Assembly (NCBI RefSeq): GCF_046244365.1
Contig: NZ_CP176395.1
Span: 5,518,001 to 5,582,000 of the forward strand
DNA from: Paenibacillus_V sp046244365
GTDB taxonomy: Bacteria > Bacillota > Bacilli > Paenibacillales > NBRC-103111
Reading direction: 5' to 3'
DNA length: 64,000 bases
The notes beneath the pieces were generated by a model. It searched no databases. It was given only the letters and a program-made list of their open reading frames with translations, and had not been told where the DNA came from. The position numbers were made by a program, and so were the translations under genes. Shown here piece by piece: positions 42,215 to 50,416 of this stretch; positions within the stretch are counted from its first letter, which is position 1, and each line of letters opens with the position of its first letter.

Positions 42215-43710
42215 TTGTTAAGTCCCCTTATCGCTTCCCTGGCTTCTTCGCGGTCGTCGAAATGATGCGTGACGCCCCCGATCAATTGGTACGTTTCGTG
42301 ACCTTTTCCCGCAATCAATACTACATCGCCAGGGCTTGCCATTTCAATAGCCTTTTTAATCGCTTCGCGCCTATCCTCTAGCAGCTCGTACCGGTCTGCC
42401 GGAAAATGCGCTTCCTGCAAGCCCGGCTCGATGTCGAGTAAAATGGCCTGCGGATCCTCCGTACGCGGATTGTCGGAGGTGACGAATACATAATCGCTGT
42501 AGCGCGCAGCGATATTCCCCATGATCGGACGCTTGGTCCGGTCCCGGTCCCCGCCGCAGCCGAATACGGTAAGGATTCGCCCTTCGGCGAACTCCTTGAT
42601 CGTTGCAAGCGCGTTTTCCACGCCGTCCGGCGTATGCGCGTAATCGACCGCCACAAGAAACGGCTGGCCTTCGTCGACCGTTTCCATTCTTCCGTCGACG
42701 ACAGGCATTGTCGCAAGGCTGGCTCTGATCCGCTCCACCGGGACGCCTTCAACGAGCGCCGCAGCGATAGCGCCAAGCGCGTTGTATACGTTGAACTTGC
42801 CGATAAGCTTAAGCGAGATGTCGGTCCCGCCCGCAAAGGAATGCAAGCGGAAGGAAGTGCCTTGCGCCGTAATCCGAATATCCGTCGCACGGACGTCGGC
42901 CTCGTTCGCAATCCCATATGTAATCACCTGGGCCGGCGTTACGTTCGCAAAATAAGCGGAAGCCTCGTCATCCGCGTTCAGAATCGCGTATTTGCGATCT
43001 TCAGGATTCGCATAGAACTCGTTGCCCAGCCGCGAGAAGAACAAGCCTTTCGCTTCGCGGTAGGCGTCCATCGTGAGATGGAAATCAAGGTGATCCTGCG
43101 TCAGGTTCGTAAACACAGCCGTCCGGAATCGTGTCCCTAGCACCCTTCCGAGCTGGAGGCCATGCGACGACACCTCCATAAAGCAATAGTCGACATTCGC
43201 GTCGCTCATCCGGCGAAAACTTTGCTGCAGATCGGGACTTTCCAGCGTATTGCCTTCGTATTCGATTCTTTCGTCCCCGATTTTGAGACCGAGATTGCCC
43301 ATCAATCCTGTTTGGAAGCCTTGCTCCCTCATGATATGTTCCATTATATGAGCCGTCGTCGTTTTCCCGTTCGTTCCTGTTACGCCGATGACCTGCAGTT
43401 CGCGGCTCGGATAGCCGTACAAATGATTCGCGATGACGGCCATCGCAAACCGCACGTTCGGTACGATCAGCATCGGAACGTTGACATCCAGTTCGCGCTC
43501 GCAAAGCAGCGCAACGGCGCCGTTAGCTATGGCGTCGCCGGCAAACTGGTGACGGTCTTTAAATTTCAAATTCGGCGGCGTCGGCACACACAAATATAAA
43601 TCGCCGGATTGTACCAGGTGCGAATCGATCTTCAGCCCCGTAAATTCGACTGTGCCGTCCCCAATCAGTTTCTTTACAGGCAATAGCGCCGCCACTTCGT
43701 TCAGCCTCAT
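42211..43710 (-). CDS. murE: UDP-MurNAc-L-Ala-D-Glu:meso-diaminopimelate ligase
   Basis: MurE adds the third peptide residue. The 499-residue product has the ATP motif GVTGTNGKTTTAHIM near residues 110-124. The amino-acid specificity motif DNPR occurs in VTSDNPRTEDPQAI near residue 412, which indicates meso-diaminopimelate rather than lysine and agrees with dapL in this window. The start ATG follows GAGGGGG at 7 bases; the upstream extension of 20 residues is not conserved in the family. Confidence 0.97.
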   Translation of the reverse strand: MRLNEVAALLPVKKLIGDGTVEFTGLKIDSHLVQSGDLYLCVPTPPNLKFKDRHQFAGDAIANGAVALLCERELDVNVPMLIVPNVRFAMAVIANHLYGYPSRELQVIGVTGTNGKTTTAHIMEHIMREQGFQTGLMGNLGLKIGDERIEYEGNTLESPDLQQSFRRMSDANVDYCFMEVSSHGLQLGRVLGTRFRTAVFTNLTQDHLDFHLTMDAYREAKGLFFSRLGNEFYANPEDRKYAILNADDEASAYFANVTPAQVITYGIANEADVRATDIRITAQGTSFRLHSFAGGTDISLKLIGKFNVYNALGAIAAALVEGVPVERIRASLATMPVVDGRMETVDEGQPFLVAVDYAHTPDGVENALATIKEFAEGRILTVFGCGGDRDRTKRPIMGNIAARYSDYVFVTSDNPRTEDPQAILLDIEPGLQEAHFPADRYELLEDRREAIKKAIEMASPGDVVLIAGKGHETYQLIGGVTHHFDDREEAREAIRGLNK

Positions 43711-43826
43711 GGGAAATCCCCCTCTCCTCGGCCTGCCGCTCGCCGTCCGCTCCCGGATTCGATCGCTCATGCGACAGGCGATGCCCCTCTACTATCTTTA
43801 TTACCTATTTCAACGTTTCATTGACA

Positions 43827-43855
43827 TAAATATCGAAAAATGAACAAAAAATCAA
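43827..43855 (-). promoter_or_regulatory. Possible promoter before murE
   Basis: TTGATT and TATTTA are separated by 17 bases; the -35 overlaps the spoVD stop codon. It would allow murE-murF-mraY-murD to be transcribed independently of spoVD. Confidence 0.45.
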
Positions 43856-45786
43856 CTGCCGGCTTCCTTTTTGGCGTCCGACATAAAGATACGGATCGTC
43901 GAGCCCTGCTCCAGCCTTGTGCCTGCGGCAGGCTGCTGCTTGACGACCATATTGCCTTCACCCGATTTGCTTAGCTGAAAATCCATGTTCATATCTTCGT
44001 AAATATCCTGAACCGTCATGCCTACAAGATTCGGCACCTCGAGTATTTTTGTGTCCCCGTATACGTATTCGCGTTCGACTTGCTCTTTGCTCGGCTCCAC
44101 GTTCATATAGCGCAGCGCGTCGCCCATAATGTTGCGCACGACAGGCGCCGCGACCAAGCCGCCGAACTGGATGCCTTGCGGATTGTCGATCGCCACGTAT
44201 ACGACGACTCTCGGTTTGTCCGCCGGCGCGAAGCCGATGAACGATACGATATGCTCGTTCGCCGAGTAGCGGCCGTTGATGACCTTCTGCGCGGTTCCGG
44301 TTTTGCCGCCGACGCGGTAACCGTCGAGAAACGCATTTTTCCCCGTCCCTTGGGCTACGACTCTTTCGAGCGCGTAACGAACCTGCTGGGACGTTTCCTC
44401 CGAGATGACGGTACGCACCAGCTCCGGCTCGATTACATCGATCACTTCGCCCGTTTCCGGGTTCACCCAGCTTTTGGCGATGTGAGGCTTGAACAGCTTC
44501 CCGCCGTTAATCGCGGCGGATACGGCGGCAACCTGCTGGATCGGGGTGACGGAAACCCCTTGCCCGAAGGAAGTGGTCGCCAGCTCGACCGGACCGACCT
44601 TCGACATTTTGAACATAATGCCGTTCTCTTCGCCGCCGAGATCGATTCCCGTTTTCTTGCCGAAGCCGAACCGGTTAATGTAATCGAACAGCGTTTCTTT
44701 GCCGAGCCGGTTCCCCATGACGACAAAGCCGGGGTTGCACGAATTTTCGACGACCTCGAGGAACGTCTCGCTGCCGTGGCCGCCCCGCTTCCAGCAGCGC
44801 AATCTGGCGCCGGCCACTTCGATGTAGCCGGGATCGTGGAACTGCTCTTTAAAATTCACTTTCTTTTCCTGCAGCGCCGCAGCCAGTGTGATGATTTTGA
44901 ACGTCGACCCCGGCTCGTACGTCATCCAGATCGGCAGGTTGCGGTTAATGACCTCGGACGGAGAGTTTCTATAATTCCCAGGCTCGTAGGAGGGCTTTCC
45001 GGCCATCGCAAGCACTTCGCCGTTCGTAGGATCCATCATAATGGCGATTGCATTGTTCGCTTGATATTTGAGCATCGCTTGATCGAGCTCGCGCTCGAGG
45101 ACCGATTGCAGATAGCTGTCTACCGTCAGCTGCAAATTCAAGCCGTCCATCGGCTTGGAATAGCGGTCGGTCGAGTTCGGCATCTTCTTGCCGGAAGCGT
45201 CCGACAAGAACGACACGCTGCCTCTGATGCCGGTCAGCTGCTTATCGTACTGCGCCTCTACGCCGGTCAAGCCCTGGTTGTCGATGCCTGTAAAGCCGAG
45301 AATATGCGCGGCAAGCTGACCGAAAGGATAGTACCGCTTGTTGTCTTCCGCGACGACGATGCCGGGCAAGTTCAGAGCCCGGATCTGATCCGCCTTCTCC
45401 TCGCTTATTTTCCGGCCGCCGGGCTGTATTTTGACTATGAGCTCGCGCTTCGTAATCTGATTGTATATCGTTTGCTCCGAGAACTGCAACGCAGCGGACA
45501 GCTTGGCCGCCGTCTGCTGCGGATCCTTGATCTGCGCAGGAATCGCCATCACGGAGGGCGAGCTGATATTGTACGTCAGCTTGACGCCGTTGCGGTCCCA
45601 TACTTCCCCGCGCTTCGCCGCGAAAGGAATATTTCTGCGCCAAGACTCCTCGGCCTTGACCGCAAGATCGGAGCCGATCCACAGCTGAACATAGCCGAGC
45701 CGTACGACCAGCGCCGCAAAAACGAACGTTCCGGCAATAAGCGCAAACAATAAACGTTTGCGAATCGTTACGTTGGAAACCTTCAT
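43852..45786 (-). CDS. spoVD: Stage V sporulation protein D, class B penicillin-binding protein
   Basis: SpoVD is the transpeptidase for spore cortex synthesis in Bacillus. The 644-residue protein has an N-terminal membrane anchor (about residues 10-30), a dimerisation domain, and the transpeptidase domain with SxxK in YEPGSTFKII near residue 300, SxN in ENSCNPGF near residue 355 and KTG in GGKTGTAQ near residue 500. One C-terminal PASTA domain (about 575-640) follows. Only one PASTA domain distinguishes it from the division PBP upstream. No clear sigma-E promoter is recognised in the spacer. Confidence 0.92.
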   Translation of the reverse strand: MKVSNVTIRKRLLFALIAGTFVFAALVVRLGYVQLWIGSDLAVKAEESWRRNIPFAAKRGEVWDRNGVKLTYNISSPSVMAIPAQIKDPQQTAAKLSAALQFSEQTIYNQITKRELIVKIQPGGRKISEEKADQIRALNLPGIVVAEDNKRYYPFGQLAAHILGFTGIDNQGLTGVEAQYDKQLTGIRGSVSFLSDASGKKMPNSTDRYSKPMDGLNLQLTVDSYLQSVLERELDQAMLKYQANNAIAIMMDPTNGEVLAMAGKPSYEPGNYRNSPSEVINRNLPIWMTYEPGSTFKIITLAAALQEKKVNFKEQFHDPGYIEVAGARLRCWKRGGHGSETFLEVVENSCNPGFVVMGNRLGKETLFDYINRFGFGKKTGIDLGGEENGIMFKMSKVGPVELATTSFGQGVSVTPIQQVAAVSAAINGGKLFKPHIAKSWVNPETGEVIDVIEPELVRTVISEETSQQVRYALERVVAQGTGKNAFLDGYRVGGKTGTAQKVINGRYSANEHIVSFIGFAPADKPRVVVYVAIDNPQGIQFGGLVAAPVVRNIMGDALRYMNVEPSKEQVEREYVYGDTKILEVPNLVGMTVQDIYEDMNMDFQLSKSGEGNMVVKQQPAAGTRLEQGSTIRIFMSDAKKEAGS

Positions 45787-45891
45787 GACATGTCCCTCCC
45801 GAGCCTATGAAAATGATTCGACCGCCGCCTGTTGACAGACAAGCGGACAAGATCGTTTCATATCCAGACTATTCGGGACAAACAGGGGTTA

Positions 45892-45928
45892 GAACAAGCT
45901 TATCCGGCATCGCCGGATAAGCTTGTTC
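45892..45928. repeat. Perfect 17-bp inverted repeat hairpin after ftsI/pbpB
   Basis: GAACAAGCTTATCCGGC, a three-base loop and its exact reverse complement lie one base after the division PBP stop codon. No T run follows on the minus strand (TAACCCC), so it is a strong hairpin but not a standard terminator. It may act in mRNA 3' stability or partial termination before spoVD. Confidence 0.8.
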
Positions 45929-45929
45929 G

Positions 45930-48257
45930 TTATCGCTTCGCGCCGGATCCGCTCTGCTGGCTGGACGCCCCGGCAGAGCCCGTCTTCTTCCCGTCTTCGG
46001 TCTTGACGGGATCCGCAGCTTTCTTCTCGTCGGCGGCGGACTGCTCGTCGATCGGCTTGAGCTCCAGGGCGACAACCTTGGTGCCTTTCTCATCGCTGAC
46101 GGACTGCGAGGCCACGTACCCTTCCCCGCTCGCCTTGCACTGCACCTCGAGCTCGGCGCAAATCTCCATCGCCTCGCGCAGAGATGAGCCTTTCATATCG
46201 GGAACCTGCGCGCCTTGAGACTCTTGGGTCATCAGCAGCACGCGCTGCGACATCGCGATTTCGGTTCCGGCCGCCGGAGATTGCTTCAGCACCTTGCCGC
46301 CGGTGCCGAGCACCTCGGATTTCAATCCGGTTTGCTTCAAAAGCGTCCCCGCTTCGGCCAGCGTTTTGCCGGTTACGTCGGGAACGACTGCGATCGCTTC
46401 GACGCCCGCCGTCGTCTTCGAAGCGGACGAGCCGGTATTGCCGCGTACGTTCATGTAACGGAGGCTTTGCGTCATGATGTCCTTGAACACCGGCGCCGCT
46501 ACCTCGCCGCCCTTGTGGTAGTTTCCGCCTAAATCCGGCTGATCGGCGAGAACGGCGACCAGCAGGCGGGGATTTTCCACAGGCGCGAAGCCGACGAAAG
46601 TAATGACCCATGTATCAGTCGAATATCCTTTGCCCGGAATAACGATGTTAGCCGTGCCCGTCTTACCCGCAACCCGATAGTCGCTAATGTAAGCGCGGCG
46701 GCCCGTTCCGATATCCTGGTTGGCGACGACCTGCTCCAGGTAAAGGGAGGTCTGCTTTGCCGTTTCCGGCGAGATGACTTCGCGGACGACTTTGGGTTCA
46801 AAAGATTGGATGACTTCGCCGCTCTGCGGATCGATAACGTCTTTGATGATATGCGGCTCCATCAACTTGCCGCCGTTCGCGACCGCAGCATAAGCAGCTA
46901 CCTGCTGGAGTAAAGTAGTGAGCACTTGACCTTGTCCGTAAGTCGCTGTTCCGTACTCCGAATCATATTTCATATTGACGATTCCCTTTATCTCATTCGG
47001 CAAAGCGATACCCGTCTTTTTGCCAAAACCGAAATTCATTATGTAATCCGTCAGCAGTTTAGGCCCAAGCTTCTCGAAGCCAAGTTTAACGAAGGCTACA
47101 TTACTGGATCGAAGCAAGCCTTCCATATAGGTAATCGTACCCCATCCCTTCGTTTCATGGTCATGAAGCTCTCGACCGCCAATCGGAATTTTACCTGATA
47201 CGAATCTGTCGTTCGGGTCGAACTTACCTTCCTGTACGGCACCGGCCAGCGTCACGACCTTAAACGTCGAGCCCGGCTCGTATTGCGATGCGACCGCATG
47301 GTTGATGTAATCGCTTTGGCTGTTAACATCCCAATATTTATTCGGGTTGAAATCGGGCGCATTCGCCAGAGCCAGTATTTCCATCGTCTGCGGATCGACC
47401 GCAATGGCCGTCATGCTTTTGGGCTTCCATTTGTCATAGGATGTTTTAAGTGCGGTTTCCACATAATATTGGATGTTTTGGTCGATCGTCAAGCGGACGG
47501 TTTTACCATTTTCCGCCGGATTGATCGAAATCTTCGAATTTGGCAGCTCTACGCCCATCGCATCTCTTTCATGATAAAGCGTTCCGCTCTTGCCGCGCAG
47601 CATCTCGTCCAGCGTCGACTCGATGCCCCCGACCGCTTTTCCTTCCTTATCGATATAGCCGAGAACATGGGACGCCAGCCGGTTGGAAGGATAGTACCGC
47701 TTCTGTGTCTCCGTGATGGAGATACCGGTTAGCTTCGACCGCGTTCGCTCGGTCAGTTCGACGATGAAGGCATCGAGCCGCTTTTTCGTTTCTCCGTCAA
47801 TTTTCCACCCTTCGGGTTTGATTTCCACATTTCTCAGAAAGCCGCTTCCGTCCGACTTTTTCTTCGTCACGAGGCCGTATATTTTTTTCTCCAGCTCCGC
47901 AATGACGGCGGGATCTTGACTAGTGGTCAGAATACCGGCCAAGCCGCGGGCGATGTCCCAGTCGAGCTGGGCCGAATTGATCGCTTTCGGATTCGTTTTC
48001 TTCTGATTGATATAGTCGGGATCCACCGAAACCGTATAGGCGACCGCCTCTTCGGCGAGCGTTCTGTCGTTGCGGTCCAGAATGTCGCCCCGCTTGGCAG
48101 CCAGAACTTCCGACTTGCTCCAAATATCCTCCGCCTTTTCGCGCAGAGAGGATGCTTCGACAACCTGCACCCAATACATGCGGGCAACCAAACCGGTAAA
48201 CAAAAGCGTAAAAAAGACGCCCAGCAGAAGCGAGCGCAATTTGGTTTTCTTCTCCAT
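45930..48257 (-). CDS. pbpB: Division-specific class B penicillin-binding protein (PBP2B/FtsI)
   Basis: This 775-residue transpeptidase crosslinks septal peptidoglycan with an SEDS partner. A membrane anchor (about residues 8-28), a dimerisation domain and a transpeptidase domain are seen, with SxxK in YEPGSTFKVV near residue 325, SxN in LLRSSNVAF near residue 378 and KTG in AGKTGTANI near residue 525. Two PASTA domains (about 610-675 and 680-740) follow, then a charged low-complexity tail of about 40 residues. The ATG after GGAGGG is preferred over one 28 codons upstream. It follows ftsL by 13 bases. Confidence 0.94.
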   Translation of the reverse strand: MEKKTKLRSLLLGVFFTLLFTGLVARMYWVQVVEASSLREKAEDIWSKSEVLAAKRGDILDRNDRTLAEEAVAYTVSVDPDYINQKKTNPKAINSAQLDWDIARGLAGILTTSQDPAVIAELEKKIYGLVTKKKSDGSGFLRNVEIKPEGWKIDGETKKRLDAFIVELTERTRSKLTGISITETQKRYYPSNRLASHVLGYIDKEGKAVGGIESTLDEMLRGKSGTLYHERDAMGVELPNSKISINPAENGKTVRLTIDQNIQYYVETALKTSYDKWKPKSMTAIAVDPQTMEILALANAPDFNPNKYWDVNSQSDYINHAVASQYEPGSTFKVVTLAGAVQEGKFDPNDRFVSGKIPIGGRELHDHETKGWGTITYMEGLLRSSNVAFVKLGFEKLGPKLLTDYIMNFGFGKKTGIALPNEIKGIVNMKYDSEYGTATYGQGQVLTTLLQQVAAYAAVANGGKLMEPHIIKDVIDPQSGEVIQSFEPKVVREVISPETAKQTSLYLEQVVANQDIGTGRRAYISDYRVAGKTGTANIVIPGKGYSTDTWVITFVGFAPVENPRLLVAVLADQPDLGGNYHKGGEVAAPVFKDIMTQSLRYMNVRGNTGSSASKTTAGVEAIAVVPDVTGKTLAEAGTLLKQTGLKSEVLGTGGKVLKQSPAAGTEIAMSQRVLLMTQESQGAQVPDMKGSSLREAMEICAELEVQCKASGEGYVASQSVSDEKGTKVVALELKPIDEQSAADEKKAADPVKTEDGKKTGSAGASSQQSGSGAKR

Positions 48258-48270
48258 CTTTTTCCCTCCG

Positions 48271-48687
48271 TTACGGTTTTTCGGCTGCCTTCGGCGCTTG
48301 AGCGACCGGTTTACCCGGAACGTGTACGACTTGCGTTTCATCGATCGGCTTCAAGCCGTTTTTCTCGACTTCGATCTTCAGACGGTTCGGATCCATCAGC
48401 TTGTTGACTTCCTGCTTAAGCGTGCTGTTCTCTGCTTCCAGTTTTTTTAGCTTGCTTTGGATACTTTGAATATTGTTGTTCATTTCATAGATTTGCGCGT
48501 AGCGCCAAATAATGACGCCGGCGACTACAACGCACACGAATACCGTGAACAAATACATCAGCTTTTCTTGTACCGGAATCGTCCTCGCTTTATATACGAC
48601 CTTGCGCGTTTCGCGAATGCGGACGCGGCCGGCCTCCTTCGGTTGTTCCTTCGGTTTCGTAGCTAAATTGCCATGCATGTAAGCCAT
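48271..48687 (-). CDS. ftsL: Cell division protein FtsL
   Basis: FtsL is a bitopic divisome protein that pairs with DivIC and PBP2B. The 138-residue protein has a basic cytoplasmic head (residues 1-42), a single membrane span (about 43-62) and a coiled coil (about 66-100, SIQSKLKKLEAENSTLKQ). A Pro/Ala/Lys-rich tail closes it. Gene position between rsmH and pbpB fits ftsL, whose sequence is poorly conserved generally. Confidence 0.9.
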   Translation of the reverse strand: MAYMHGNLATKPKEQPKEAGRVRIRETRKVVYKARTIPVQEKLMYLFTVFVCVVVAGVIIWRYAQIYEMNNNIQSIQSKLKKLEAENSTLKQEVNKLMDPNRLKIEVEKNGLKPIDETQVVHVPGKPVAQAPKAAEKP

Positions 48688-48762
48688 CCGGAGTCACTCC
48701 TCTCGTTTATAAGGGTAAGGGCGCAATGCCATATCGATAAGGCTTGATTGTAAGGCGGCTCT

Positions 48763-49713
48763 TTACACTCTTTCCGCCACGCGCAGCTTCGCCGAGCGGG
48801 CCCGCGGATTCGCCTCCAGCTCTTCTGCGGAAGGATCGAGCGGCTTTCGGTTAACCAGCTTGAGCAGCGACTTTTTTTGACAGACGCATAGCGGAAAACC
48901 GGGCGGACATGTGCATTTTTCTACATATTTCGCGAAAAGCTGCTTGCAAATCCGGTCCTCGAGCGAATGAAACGTGATGACGGATATGCGTCCGCCCGGC
49001 GACAGACAGCGGATCGAGCTTTCCAGCGCATCTTCCATCGCCCCGAGCTCGTCGTTGACGGCGATTCGTATGGCTTGAAAGCTTCGTTTGGCCGGGTGCG
49101 GCCCCGTTCGGCGCGCTGCCGCCGGAATGCCTTCTTTAATGATTTCCGCCAGCCTGCCCGTCGATTCGATCGGCGATTTTTCCCGCTCCGACACAATTCG
49201 AGCCGCAATGCGCCGCGAAAATTTTTCCTCGCCGTACTCGTACAAAATTCGCGCAATTTCGCTCTCCGGCCATTCGTTTACGACCTCGCGGGCGGTAAGC
49301 CGCTCGGAACGGTCCATCCGCATGTCCAAATCCGCGTCATGATTATAGCTGAACCCTCGATCCGCTTCGTCCAGCTGAGGCGAAGATACGCCAAGATCGA
49401 ACAGGATCCCGTCCACCTGGGGTTCGCCGTCTTTTACCGGCACATCCAGCCCAAGCAGCACGTCCCGAATATCGCGAAAATTCGTTTTGACCAGCGTCAC
49501 GCGGTCGGCATACGGCTTCAGTCTTTGCTCGGCATTGGCTAGCGCCGCATCGTCCTGATCGAGTGCGATCAGCCTGCCTTGGGGCCCCAGCTTCGATGCG
49601 ATCAGCTCGCTGTGACCTGCGCCCCCCAGCGTGCAGTCGACATAAATGCCGTCCGGCTTAATCCGTAATCCTTCAACCGCTTCTTCCTTCAATACCGTGA
49701 TGTGATGAAACAC
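48763..49713 (-). CDS. rsmH: 16S rRNA (cytosine1402-N4)-methyltransferase
   Basis: RsmH (MraW) methylates C1402 of 16S rRNA using SAM. The 316-residue protein starts VFHHITVLKEEAV, has the SAM-binding YVDCTLGGAGHSELI near residue 25, and the conserved SFHSLEDRICKQ segment (ITFHSLEDR) near residue 240. The start is GTG behind AGGAGG at 7 bases; the longer frame begins in the mraZ spacer and is not conserved. It follows mraZ by 107 bases. Confidence 0.96.
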   Translation of the reverse strand: MFHHITVLKEEAVEGLRIKPDGIYVDCTLGGAGHSELIASKLGPQGRLIALDQDDAALANAEQRLKPYADRVTLVKTNFRDIRDVLLGLDVPVKDGEPQVDGILFDLGVSSPQLDEADRGFSYNHDADLDMRMDRSERLTAREVVNEWPESEIARILYEYGEEKFSRRIAARIVSEREKSPIESTGRLAEIIKEGIPAAARRTGPHPAKRSFQAIRIAVNDELGAMEDALESSIRCLSPGGRISVITFHSLEDRICKQLFAKYVEKCTCPPGFPLCVCQKKSLLKLVNRKPLDPSAEELEANPRARSAKLRVAERV

Positions 49714-49820
49714 CTGCAGTCCTCCTTGATGTCCGGCGAACGGCTCCTGCATGGCTGCAGGGAGAACGCCGATTGGCCTTTCTATATGAATCTTGGTGAG
49801 CGATCGCGGCAAACGGCATG

Positions 49821-50258
49821 TTACAGATCAAAATTAAAGTCGACAAGCTTCTCGGCAATCTCGTTAAACGATTCTTCCGATTGGGCGAAGTAGCTTCCCC
49901 ATTGCTCTTTGCTCCAAATTTCCACCCGGTTCGAGACGCCAAGCACGACGCAATCCTTGGCCAGCTTGGCATGTTCCACCAAATTGCCGGGTATATTTAC
50001 CCTTCCCTGCTTGTCTAGCTCGCATTCCGTGGCGCCGGAGAAAAAAAAGCGGGTGAACGCGCGCGCGTCCGACTTCATAAGCGGCAGCGCCTTGAGCTTC
50101 TGCTCGAGCACGGCCCATTCCTGCATCGGGTACACGAACAAGCACTGGTCGAGGCCGCGGGTAAGAACGAAAGTCGAGCCGAGGGCTTCGCGAAACTTGG
50201 CCGGTATGATCATACGGCCCTTTTCGTCGATGCTATGCTGGTATTCCCCCATAAACAT
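49821..50258 (-). CDS. mraZ: Transcriptional regulator MraZ
   Basis: MraZ is a ring-forming DNA-binding protein that represses the dcw promoter. The 145-residue protein has two AbrB-like SpoVT folds with the DxxxR motifs SIDEKGRMIIPAKFR (about residues 10-24) and ELDKQGRVNIPGNL (about residues 82-95). The start MFMGEYQHS matches the family and lies just after a set of 10-base direct repeats that are its probable operator, so autoregulation is expected. Confidence 0.96.
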   Translation of the reverse strand: MFMGEYQHSIDEKGRMIIPAKFREALGSTFVLTRGLDQCLFVYPMQEWAVLEQKLKALPLMKSDARAFTRFFFSGATECELDKQGRVNIPGNLVEHAKLAKDCVVLGVSNRVEIWSKEQWGSYFAQSEESFNEIAEKLVDFNFDL

Positions 50259-50262
50259 CGAA

Positions 50263-50302
50263 CCCTCTCCCCCTTCCCCCACTTTGCCCCACTTTTCACC
50301 AC
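50263..50302 (-). promoter_or_regulatory. MraZ operator: tandem 10-bp GTGGGG repeats
   Basis: On the minus strand GTGGTGAAAA, GTGGGGCAAA and GTGGGGGAAG stand in perfect 10-base register, followed by a fourth degenerate unit GGGGAGAGGG that forms the mraZ ribosome binding site. This agrees with the known MraZ sites (tandem TGGGN-type repeats with 5-base spacers). Bound MraZ would cover the ribosome-site DNA and the start-proximal promoter. The promoter itself (50303-50330) is not clearly recognisable. Confidence 0.85.
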
Positions 50303-50323
50303 TAAATATGAGTTATTCGCCAC

Positions 50324-50359
50324 CAAAACAAAAAGTCCTGCTCCATGTGCAGGACTTTT
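50324..50359 (-). terminator. Terminator of the DUF4349 gene
   Basis: AAAAGTCCTGC/GCAGGACTTTT arms with a short loop are followed by TTTTTGTTTTGG on the minus strand. It insulates the dcw cluster from the upstream gene. Confidence 0.9.
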
Positions 50360-50416
50360 CGCAATCCGATTAAGTTTTTTATTGCGCGAAAGTGCAAGCC
50401 TAAAGCATTTTCGGCG

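Noticed and set aside
44080..45753. 557-codon plus-strand frame antisense to spoVD
   Set aside because: Composition is typical of an antisense shadow, no ribosome site was seen, and spoVD has all catalytic motifs in the opposite frame.
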